IMG/VR virus record: IMGVR_UViG_3300037809_000523
Coordinates: 1-30,968 of that record
Reading direction: 5' to 3' (one strand)
Source of the DNA: a virus
Length of the DNA stretch: 30,968 bases
Positions 25,799-30,968 of this stretch are shown here, piece after piece. Position numbers and translations under genes: made by a program. The notes beneath the pieces are model-generated. The model made no database searches and had not been told where the DNA came from. It saw only the letters and a list, made by a program, of their open reading frames with translations. Within the stretch, counting starts at the first letter, position 1. Every line of letters begins with the position of its first letter.

Positions 25799-26417
25799 AG
25801 CAAGACCACTTACTAAAGAACATATTTTAGCTGCAATGGCTAAGACAAAATCAAATATGGCAGCAGCTAGATATTTGAATTGCTCTTATCAACATTATAA
25901 AAAGTGGGCTAAGTTCTATGAAAGTGACACACATGATAGTTTATTTGCACAGCATAAAAACCAATCAGGTAAAGGTATACCTAAATTTTTAAGAACTGGT
26001 GGTAAGGAACCTGCATTATTAGATATTATTGAAGGTAGGGCTAACGCATCATCATTCACACCAGCTAAAATTAAATATAGACTTTTAACTGAGGGTTATT
26101 TAGAAGAAAAATGTAGTATGTGTGGGTTTCAAGAACGTAGGGTATTAGATTATAAAATGCCTTTATTGCTACATTTCAAAGATAATAATAAAAAAAATTA
26201 TAAATTAGATAATATAGAATTATTATGTTATAACCATTATTTTCTAACAGTAGGTGATATTTTTACTGAAAAACAAGTTGAAGGTATTGAGGACCACAAA
26301 CCAGTAAATCAGGGTAAAGTAGAGTGGGAAGTTGATGATTACCATCTTGAACGTTTAAAAGAATTAGGATTAGGTGATGATGATGAAGATGAATTAAATA
26401 TAATCTCAAGAATATAA
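25791..26417 (+). CDS. HNH-endonuclease-like protein with N-terminal helix-turn-helix
   Basis: The N-terminal 45 residues look like a helix-turn-helix: LTKEHILAAMAKTKSNMAAA followed by YLNCSYQHYKKWAKFY. Residues about 115-165 have the HNH treble-clef pattern: CSMCGFQE, LLLHFKDNNKKNYKLDNIEL and LCYNHYFL. The canonical catalytic histidine pair is only partly conserved, so cleavage is uncertain. Relatives are common in T4-like marine phages. The tail is acidic (GDDDEDELN). Confidence 0.7.
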   Translation: MPKARPLTKEHILAAMAKTKSNMAAARYLNCSYQHYKKWAKFYESDTHDSLFAQHKNQSGKGIPKFLRTGGKEPALLDIIEGRANASSFTPAKIKYRLLTEGYLEEKCSMCGFQERRVLDYKMPLLLHFKDNNKKNYKLDNIELLCYNHYFLTVGDIFTEKQVEGIEDHKPVNQGKVEWEVDDYHLERLKELGLGDDDEDELNIISRI

Positions 26418-26420
26418 ATT

Positions 26421-26597
26421 ATGGCTAAAAAAACTAGAAATATTAAGAGAAAAAAACACGACCAAATAGTAAATGATTATGATAAAATTAAATCAAAACA
26501 TTTGGAAAGATTAGCAAATAAAATTCTTAAAGATGAAGAAAAGAGAGATAATTTGAGATTAAAACACATTAAAGGTAACTTTTTAGATAAATTTTAA
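26421..26597 (+). CDS. Small highly charged basic protein (58 aa)
   Basis: The frame starts MAKKTRNIKRKKHDQIVNDY and is almost wholly helical and Lys/Arg-rich, with short acidic patches (LKDEEKRDNLRLKHIKG). It fills the gap between the HNH-like gene and the glucosaminidase gene and ends three bases before the latter. Its charge suggests nucleic acid binding; this is inference. Confidence 0.6.
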   Translation: MAKKTRNIKRKKHDQIVNDYDKIKSKHLERLANKILKDEEKRDNLRLKHIKGNFLDKF

Positions 26598-26600
26598 CAT

Positions 26601-27170
26601 ATGAAACTTTTTAAATACAATTCGGATAAACTACAATTTGAACCTCTAACCCGAGATTGTGGGATGATTTTCTTAAAAATAGCATTAGTATTTTTTTTAA
26701 CAATTTCCTTTTTAGGATTAACGTATGCCCCTAGAGATCCTGAAATTATTACTGAAACAGAGAAAATATTAATTATAGATGAAGCTAATGAATTTAGTGA
26801 GGAAAAATTAATAGAAAAAATAGCTAAATTAAATTTTAAATTTCCACATATTATATTAGCTCAGTCAATTTTAGAAACAGGACATTATGACTCAAAAATA
26901 TTTATAGAAAATCATAACTTATTTGGTATGAAGGAAGCTCGTGTAAGACTTAATTTAGCTGAAGGAACTCAATATGGACATGCTTATTATAATAATTGGG
27001 AAGAATCAGTAATGGATTATGCTTTATGGTATTCAACATATGCTTATAAATGTAAAACAGAAAAACAATTATATAAGTTATTAGATAAACAATATGCTGA
27101 AGCTACAGCATATGTATCATCGTTACAACACGTAATTGAAATAAATAACTTAAAAGAAAAATTCGAATAA
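26601..27170 (+). CDS. Membrane-anchored glucosaminidase (FlgJ-type), probable phage lysin
   Basis: The 189-residue protein has one hydrophobic segment at about 21-42 (GMIFLKIALVFFLTISFLGL) after a basic N-terminus, consistent with a signal anchor. Residues 75-185 form a glucosaminidase domain with HIILAQSILETGHYDSKIF (catalytic E92), NHNLFGMK and SVMDYALWYSTYAYK. These enzymes cleave the peptidoglycan glycan chain after GlcNAc. The anchor would place the enzyme in the periplasm. Host lysis is the likely role. Confidence 0.87.
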   Translation: MKLFKYNSDKLQFEPLTRDCGMIFLKIALVFFLTISFLGLTYAPRDPEIITETEKILIIDEANEFSEEKLIEKIAKLNFKFPHIILAQSILETGHYDSKIFIENHNLFGMKEARVRLNLAEGTQYGHAYYNNWEESVMDYALWYSTYAYKCKTEKQLYKLLDKQYAEATAYVSSLQHVIEINNLKEKFE

Positions 27171-27171
27171 A

Positions 27172-27309
27172 ATGGCCAAAATGGTATCTTTTACCCACAA
27201 GGGGAATGGAAGAAAAAAGCGTCCTGGTGTCCACGCTAAAACTAGAACATCAAAAATGAAAAACAGTGTTAATTATAAAAAAGCCTATAGAGGACAAGGT
27301 AAACCCTAA
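27172..27309 (+). CDS. Small very basic protein (45 aa)
   Basis: The frame starts MAKMVSFTHKGNGRKKRPGV and ends YKKAYRGQGKP. It has almost no acidic residues. The RKKRPGVHAKTRTSK pattern resembles ribosomal or nucleic acid-binding tails. I recall similar peptides in marine phages without known function. It lies one base after the lysin stop, so it is probably co-transcribed. The regular codon use and clear ATG support it. Confidence 0.6.
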   Translation: MAKMVSFTHKGNGRKKRPGVHAKTRTSKMKNSVNYKKAYRGQGKP

Positions 27310-27323
27310 AATGAAGTGAGATT

Positions 27324-27443
27324 ATGTCAAAGAATTCAACACAACAAACGGTAGAACAAATCAAAGAATGGAGACAATGGATGATAAAAAGAGGAAGTTT
27401 AAAGATAAAGAAAAAAACCAAACCTTTATACAAAATACAGTAA
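27324..27443 (+). CDS. Possible small protein (39 aa)
   Basis: The short frame MSKNSTQQTVEQIKEWRQWM continues with a Lys-rich tail and stops at 27441-27443. It overlaps, in another frame, an upstream extension of the next gene. Its amphipathic start looks natural, but its size makes it uncertain. Confidence 0.4.
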   Translation: MSKNSTQQTVEQIKEWRQWMIKRGSLKIKKKTKPLYKIQ

Positions 27444-27457
27444 AAAAGAAGAAAGAA

Positions 27458-27622
27458 ATGGATCATTTTAAACATTTTGATGAAGATGTTTTATTAGAAA
27501 TGGCCTTATATTATCCTGATCAACTTAAAAAAATGTGTATGTTAATTAGTTTAGATCAACAATTAGAAAAAGAACGTTATGAAAAATATGAAAATCGTTA
27601 TAATAGGGGAGACTTGTGTTGA
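27458..27622 (+). CDS. Small helical protein (54 aa), unknown
   Basis: The start at 27458 (MDHFKHFDEDVLLEMALYYP) gives a compact acidic protein. An in-frame ATG at 27368 would extend it by 30 Lys-rich residues that overlap the previous small frame. YPDQLKKMCMLISLDQQLEK looks helical. It overlaps the kinase gene by 35 to 44 bases depending on start choice. No family recognised. Confidence 0.5.
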   Translation: MDHFKHFDEDVLLEMALYYPDQLKKMCMLISLDQQLEKERYEKYENRYNRGDLC

Positions 27623-28325
27623 TAAATTTATATACTGTAATATAAATAGATTATCCCCAGAAGCACCAGTCCCAGTATTAATTCCAATCCATACTGAAAC
27701 AAACCCCGGCATGTCAGGTAATACTTGTGCTAATATTAAAGCATTATCACCAGACTCACAAGTTATTCACTTTTCAAATTTAAAACAAATAACAAAAACA
27801 AGGTATGTAGAAAAGAAAACAAACCATATGTTTTTGAGGGTTGATGAAGGTGATGATAATATCGAATCCTTTAAATGGAGTGATGATTATATCTATTTTT
27901 TAGAAGAAGCTGATGTTGTTATTGTAAGCGATTATGATAAAGGATACTTAACAGACGAAGATTTAATAAAAATTGCTACATATTCAAAATTATCAATCTT
28001 AGACAGCAAACGTGAACTCACTAACTCAATTTCAAACTCTTTTGACTTTGTTAAATTGAATGAAGAAGAATGGGCTAGTAATAATGTTTTAAACCCTAAA
28101 AATATTATTGTAACTTTAGGATCTAAAGGCTCAATGTATATGGGAGAAATATTCCCATCTGATAATCCACAAGAAACAATTGATGTTAGTGGTGCTGGAG
28201 ACACATTTACAGCTGCATTTGCTATATCATATGCAACAGCCCCATCTGTTCCTAATGCTATTAAATATGCTAATACAGTGGCGTCTAAAGTCGTTAGTAA
28301 ACGAGGAGTAAAGACTCCCGCATAA
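27579..28325 (+). CDS. PfkB-family sugar kinase, HldE (heptose-7-phosphate kinase)-like
   Basis: The protein has the HldE-type start IVIIGETCVDKFIYCNINRL followed by SPEAPVPV, the VIVSDYDKGYL strand-loop, and the ribokinase-family active site TIDVSGAGDTFTAAFA with base D208. HldE makes activated heptose for LPS cores. At 248 residues it is shorter than the HldE kinase domain (about 315), so part of the lid is missing. Start 27588 (MKIVIIGETC) is an equally good choice. It may supply sugar phosphates to the glycan genes upstream, or it may act on another sugar. Confidence 0.85.
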   Translation: MKNMKIVIIGETCVDKFIYCNINRLSPEAPVPVLIPIHTETNPGMSGNTCANIKALSPDSQVIHFSNLKQITKTRYVEKKTNHMFLRVDEGDDNIESFKWSDDYIYFLEEADVVIVSDYDKGYLTDEDLIKIATYSKLSILDSKRELTNSISNSFDFVKLNEEEWASNNVLNPKNIIVTLGSKGSMYMGEIFPSDNPQETIDVSGAGDTFTAAFAISYATAPSVPNAIKYANTVASKVVSKRGVKTPA

Positions 28326-28328
28326 ATG

Positions 28329-28360
28329 TTTGGAGAAGCAAGAGAGGGTTCGTATATTTA
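28329..28360 (+). promoter_or_regulatory. Bacteroidota-type promoter, copy 5
   Basis: TTTG at 28329-28332, 20 bases, TATATTTA at 28353-28360. The spacer carries GAGAAGCAAGA, also found in copies 6 and 7, so these three are closely related. A TATAAATA octamer (28363-28370) follows three bases later. Confidence 0.75.
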
Positions 28361-28362
28361 GG

Positions 28363-28370
28363 TATAAATA
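28363..28370 (+). promoter_or_regulatory. TATAAATA octamer, candidate late promoter
   Basis: An exact T4 late-promoter octamer lies 12 bases before the ATG at 28383 and immediately behind promoter copy 5. Such tandem early and late elements could let one gene be expressed in both phases. Chance occurrence is possible. Confidence 0.3.
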
Positions 28371-28382
28371 AAGGTAAAGCAT

Positions 28383-28823
28383 ATGGCACTCTGGAAATTC
28401 ACAAATTTAAATAAATACGGAAACCCAAGATCTAGGATTATCTATAGACCTGATGGTGAAGCTTTTGGGTTTAATCCTAAAGGGTTTGGTCCTTTTGTTA
28501 ATGTTCAAAGGTTTAAATATGAGCATAAACATGAATTAATTCCACCAGCATTAGTAGTATCAAATGGTAAAAAATATATTGTACCAACATGGAAAGAAGT
28601 TGATCCAAATACTACTTTAAATGATATTCAATGGATTAGACCAAAAGTTAAAATAACTAAATCTGAAACTGTAGTTAAGATTTCAAAAAGTAGTAGTGGT
28701 GATGCTGAATATACTACAAAATACTACCCAGATTCAGGTAGATGTCATTGTGATTGTCCTGGTACTTGGAGGACTAGAGGAAATTGTAAACACGTAAAAG
28801 AAATGAGAAATGAACAGGGGTAG
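28383..28823 (+). CDS. SWIM zinc-finger protein
   Basis: Residues 121-137 form CHCDCPGTWRTRGNCKH, matching the SWIM pattern C-x-C-xn-C-x-H (C123, C125, C135, H137), a zinc module for DNA or protein contact. The first 90 residues contain YGNPRSRIIYRPDGEAFGFN and PPALVVSNGKKYIVPTWKEV, which I cannot assign. It has 146 residues and its own promoter. It overlaps the next gene by 14 bases. Confidence 0.78.
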   Translation: MALWKFTNLNKYGNPRSRIIYRPDGEAFGFNPKGFGPFVNVQRFKYEHKHELIPPALVVSNGKKYIVPTWKEVDPNTTLNDIQWIRPKVKITKSETVVKISKSSSGDAEYTTKYYPDSGRCHCDCPGTWRTRGNCKHVKEMRNEQG

Positions 28824-29226
28824 ACCAGCAGAAAACACAGAACGTAGAACTAAATATGTTCTAGAATTTATTGATGTACCATCAAAACCAGAATTAGGTG
28901 GTAGACAATTATGGCATTTTGATGATAATAAATCTAAAAATGGAGCATGGAAAGTAGAAAGTTTTCCTGGACCTGAGGAAAAGAAAAGTAAATTCAAACC
29001 AAATATTCAAAAAGGTAAAGCGTATGGTAAACTACCAGTAGTTATGGTGTTTAAATCATCAAATCGCTCAAATGCAAAAACCAAAATGAAAATTTGGAAT
29101 AACGAAAATGTAGATTACATTATATCAGCTAAAAAACTCCCGGGCGTTCCTGATAATGCTATTATATTAGAATTGGGTGTGGGGAAAAGTTTTATTGAAA
29201 AATGGCAATTAGAATATAGTTTGTAA
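28810..29226 (+). CDS. Unknown protein (138 aa), coupled to the SWIM protein
   Basis: The basic protein begins MNRGRPAENTERRTKYVLEF and contains GGRQLWHFDDNKSKNGAW and LPVVMVFKSSNRSNAKTK, followed by a C-terminal helix. The mixed strand pattern suggests one globular domain. The start lies inside the end of the SWIM gene. No catalytic motif is visible. Confidence 0.7.
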   Translation: MNRGRPAENTERRTKYVLEFIDVPSKPELGGRQLWHFDDNKSKNGAWKVESFPGPEEKKSKFKPNIQKGKAYGKLPVVMVFKSSNRSNAKTKMKIWNNENVDYIISAKKLPGVPDNAIILELGVGKSFIEKWQLEYSL

Positions 29227-29255
29227 TATTTATCAACGAATAAAAATTAAACACA

Positions 29256-29882
29256 ATGGCAACACGAGCACTTATAGGTTATTTAGATGAAGATAGAAAC
29301 TTCACTTGCACATACAATCATTACGATGGTTACCCAGAAGGTTTAGGTAAAGCATTACTTAACCACTATGATACTGAAGACACAGCTAAAAAAATAGCAA
29401 ACACAGGATATATCTCATCTGTAGATGAAGATGGGACTATTGATTCAAAATACGATGAACCAGCTAATAAAATAAAATTAGATGGTGAGTGGGAAGATGC
29501 ATTAGAAGAAATGGCTGGTAAAGTAGATGAAGTTGGTGGTGATTATGGCTATATTTGGTGGGAAGGTGATGGAGATTGGGTCCAAATAAAAAATACTGGT
29601 ATGAGAAGTATGATGGATCAAATAGCAAACCAAATGTCATCAGCTACTAGCATGTTTGGCCCTGTTGATGAAAATAAAAAAGAAGAAATGGCGGAAAATT
29701 ACATAACAAAATGGAATGATTTTATTACTGAAAATAAAGTAATTGATGATCAATGGACATTATATGTAAAATCATTAGTTAATGCCATTAGATTAAATGG
29801 AGTTGATGATTATATTGACTTTAGTGAAGATGACTTTAAAGAAGATTTTGATAATTATATAGCAGATAAAATGGATCTCTAG
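29256..29882 (+). CDS. Conserved phage protein of unknown function (208 aa)
   Basis: The N-terminus MATRALIGYLDEDRNFTCTY followed by NHYDGYPEGLGKALL is a conserved start seen in small proteins of phages and bacteria whose role is not known. GDYGYIWWEGDGDW (about 94-107) is a second conserved-looking block. The protein is strongly acidic, with a helical C-terminal half. A rho-independent terminator follows at 29912. Confidence 0.75.
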   Translation: MATRALIGYLDEDRNFTCTYNHYDGYPEGLGKALLNHYDTEDTAKKIANTGYISSVDEDGTIDSKYDEPANKIKLDGEWEDALEEMAGKVDEVGGDYGYIWWEGDGDWVQIKNTGMRSMMDQIANQMSSATSMFGPVDENKKEEMAENYITKWNDFITENKVIDDQWTLYVKSLVNAIRLNGVDDYIDFSEDDFKEDFDNYIADKMDL

Positions 29883-29911
29883 TATTAATTTTCACCCCTG
29901 ATCCTAAAATT

Positions 29912-29936
29912 GAGGCACCATTGGTGCCTCTTTTTT
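29912..29936 (+). terminator. Rho-independent terminator
   Basis: GAGGCACC (29912-29919) pairs perfectly with GGTGCCTC (29923-29930) around a three-base ATT loop, followed by six T. The 8-bp GC-rich stem is the most GC-rich hairpin I saw. It ends the unit at 28383-29882 and lies directly before promoter copy 6. Confidence 0.93.
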
Positions 29937-29946
29937 ATTGAAAAAA

Positions 29947-29978
29947 TTTGGAGAAGCAAGACAGGGTTCGTATATTCA
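29947..29978 (+). promoter_or_regulatory. Bacteroidota-type promoter, copy 6
   Basis: TTTG at 29947-29950, 20-base spacer with GAGAAGCAAGA and ending TTCG, TATATTCA at 29971-29978. If +1 lies at the usual distance from the -7 box it falls at or within a base or two of the ATG at 29983, implying a leaderless transcript. Confidence 0.75.
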
Positions 29979-29982
29979 TACC

Positions 29983-30381
29983 ATGGATAAAGAAAGGATA
30001 CGATCTATAATAAATAAAACTTACCCAAAAATAGAAAAATATTATGGTAATTCAAAATACCATAATTGTACTCCTTATATTGAACTTCACCACAACATTT
30101 ATATAAGAATAACAGGTGATGATTATGACCAAGATATTCTATCAGAAACAGAATGTAACCCTGATGCTGAATATGATAAGGATGATAATACTATTGTAAT
30201 TTATTGGCCTAAAATGATTGATAAAGAAACAATTATTAGGTCTTTAATACATGAATACCAACATTATTTACAATCACCCTCATGGATGAAACGATATTAT
30301 AATATAGGATATGATTATAATACCCACCCCTATGAAGTGCTAGCAAAAGAAGAAGAAGAAAATTGGAAGATATTTGTGTAA
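29983..30381 (+). CDS. Small HExxH metallopeptidase-like protein
   Basis: The 132-residue protein starts MDKERIRSIINKTYPKIEKY. I chose 29983 because the upstream in-frame TTG (29938) lies inside the promoter. Zinc-binding HEYQH (H90, E91, H94) lies in SLIHEYQHYLQSP, and HPYEVLAKEEEENW could supply the third ligand (E118). The design matches single-domain gluzincin-like peptidases. The target is unknown. No signal peptide is visible, so the protein is probably cytoplasmic. Confidence 0.75.
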   Translation: MDKERIRSIINKTYPKIEKYYGNSKYHNCTPYIELHHNIYIRITGDDYDQDILSETECNPDAEYDKDDNTIVIYWPKMIDKETIIRSLIHEYQHYLQSPSWMKRYYNIGYDYNTHPYEVLAKEEEENWKIFV

Positions 30382-30384
30382 AAA

Positions 30385-30416
30385 TTTGGAGAAGCAAAAA
30401 ATCGTTCGTATATTTA
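30385..30416 (+). promoter_or_regulatory. Bacteroidota-type promoter, copy 7
   Basis: TTTG at 30385-30388, a 20-base spacer starting GAGAAGCAAA and ending TTCG, TATATTTA at 30409-30416. It begins three bases after the metallopeptidase stop. The leader of roughly 50 bases ends in AAAGGTTAT before the ATG at 30471. Confidence 0.75.
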
Positions 30417-30470
30417 CGGGGTAAATGAGGCATGAAGCCAATAGAACACAAATAAATTAATAAAGGTTAT

Positions 30471-30656
30471 ATGAAAATCAATTTAAATCCGTCCAATTCA
30501 AAAGTAATAAATGAAGTTGTATTTGTTACAGCATTAAAAGTTCAATCAATGTCTAAAAAATTAGAAGAACTTGTAGAGTATGGTAATAATATTAAACACC
30601 CAACATTAGGAATAATGTATCAATATAATGGGAAGTTTTCAAGAACTAATTCATAA
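30471..30656 (+). CDS. Unknown small protein (61 aa)
   Basis: The protein begins MKINLNPSNSKVINEVVFVT and has a central helix (KVQSMSKKLEELVEYGNN) and a Gly/Tyr-containing tail. The start has a good leader (TAAAGGTTAT) and promoter. No function recognised. Confidence 0.6.
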   Translation: MKINLNPSNSKVINEVVFVTALKVQSMSKKLEELVEYGNNIKHPTLGIMYQYNGKFSRTNS

Positions 30657-30667
30657 AAATAAAAGTT

Positions 30668-30850
30668 ATGTTAAAATCAATAAATTATAAAGCAGTTATT
30701 GGAGGTTTGGGATCATTAGGAGTAGCATATCTTATTGCAGCTGGTGTAGCCCAACAATATATTCACTTTTCAGACCCATTAAATGAAATGGGCACATTTA
30801 TGTGTGCTATTTTCTTGGGTGTTGGTTCATTTATGTGTATAAAAAAATAA
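30668..30850 (+). CDS. Small membrane protein (60 aa)
   Basis: Two hydrophobic segments are visible, AVIGGLGSLGVAYLIAAGVA (about 9-28) and MGTFMCAIFLGVGSFMCI (about 41-58), separated by a short polar loop. A leader AAAAGTT precedes the ATG. Two short membrane spans could suit a holin-like or inner-membrane modifying role, but nothing specific supports that. Confidence 0.6.
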   Translation: MLKSINYKAVIGGLGSLGVAYLIAAGVAQQYIHFSDPLNEMGTFMCAIFLGVGSFMCIKK

Positions 30851-30854
30851 TAAT

Positions 30855-30968
30855 ATGAATAAATTTGAAGAAAAAGTATTTTGGAAAGATGGATTTGATG
30901 GTAAAGCATTAGGTGGCATTATGTTTAGGTCATTTGACTTAAATAAATTCCTTAAAAAAATAGAAATT
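30855..30968 (+). CDS. 5' part of an unknown protein (runs off the window)
   Basis: An ATG at 30855 opens a frame to the last base with 38 codons, starting MNKFEEKVFWKDGFDGKALG. It begins four bases after the previous stop. Too little is present to name a family. Confidence 0.5.
   Translation, partial: MNKFEEKVFWKDGFDGKALGGIMFRSFDLNKFLKKIEI

Noticed and set aside
25791-26417. HNH-like protein as an active homing endonuclease
   Set aside because: The histidine pattern is only partly canonical and the gene is fitted into an operon with overlaps, so I keep only an HNH-like call.
29938-29982. Upstream TTG start extending the metallopeptidase by 15 residues
   Set aside because: The extension lies across the promoter boxes and its codons repeat the promoter sequence seen at other loci, so it is not coding.

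Overview
The window reads as a contiguous piece of a T4-like myovirus genome. All recognisable genes lie on the + strand. The DNA is AT-rich, genes are packed tightly, and many neighbours share ATGA or TAATG stop/start junctions. The core evidence is a T4-type replisome set: a family B DNA polymerase encoded as two adjacent open frames (gp43), the sliding clamp (gp45), the clamp loader ATPase (gp44) and its small partner (gp62). Two sequence signs point to a Bacteroidota host. Seven intergenic copies of a TTTG(G) / 20 nt / TATATTTA element resemble the -33/-7 promoters of that phylum. Start codons also lack Shine-Dalgarno sequences and instead follow A-rich leaders, often with AAAAGTTAT next to the ATG. 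The host is an inference from these signals.

Layout. Positions 1-1700 hold the end of one gene, a small unknown protein, GTP cyclohydrolase I (folE) and a MazG-like NTP pyrophosphohydrolase. Positions 1700-6650 hold the split polymerase, a NodU/TobZ-type carbamoyltransferase and the clamp. Positions 6650-9750 form a protein-folding block: Hsp20, an unknown small protein, GroES, GroEL and another unknown. Positions 9800-13260 hold a Vsr-like free-standing endonuclease overlapping gp44, a methyltransferase of the RMT2/GAMT type, a small unknown, gp62, another small unknown and an Nmad1 (DUF1599) protein. Positions 13260-24554 are dominated by sugar and methyl-transfer genes: two GT-B and several GT-A-like glycosyltransferases, an FkbM methyltransferase, a CmcI-like methyltransferase, a UDP-sugar dehydrogenase, an intact SDR epimerase and the remnant of a second one. 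A Cas4-like nuclease and a ribbon-helix-helix protein interrupt this region. Positions 24560-30968 carry many small proteins, an HNH-like protein, a membrane-anchored glucosaminidase (probable lysin), an HldE-like sugar kinase, a SWIM zinc-finger protein, a strong intrinsic terminator at 29912-29936 and a small HExxH metallopeptidase.

How the genes may work together: the replisome genes copy the genome. The phage GroEL/ES and Hsp20 may support folding during infection. FolE, the MazG-like enzyme, Nmad1 and the carbamoyltransferase could feed nucleotide or base modification. The sugar island could decorate virions, DNA or the host surface; the sequence alone does not say which.

The most notable observations are the seven-copy promoter with invariant 20 nt spacing, the polymerase split between motifs B and C at an ATGA junction, the epimerase remnant whose C-terminal motif survives in another frame, and a second shared upstream motif (CATATATGTATA). 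No tRNA genes, CRISPR arrays or insertion sequences were seen. No gap longer than 300 bases lacks a gene.
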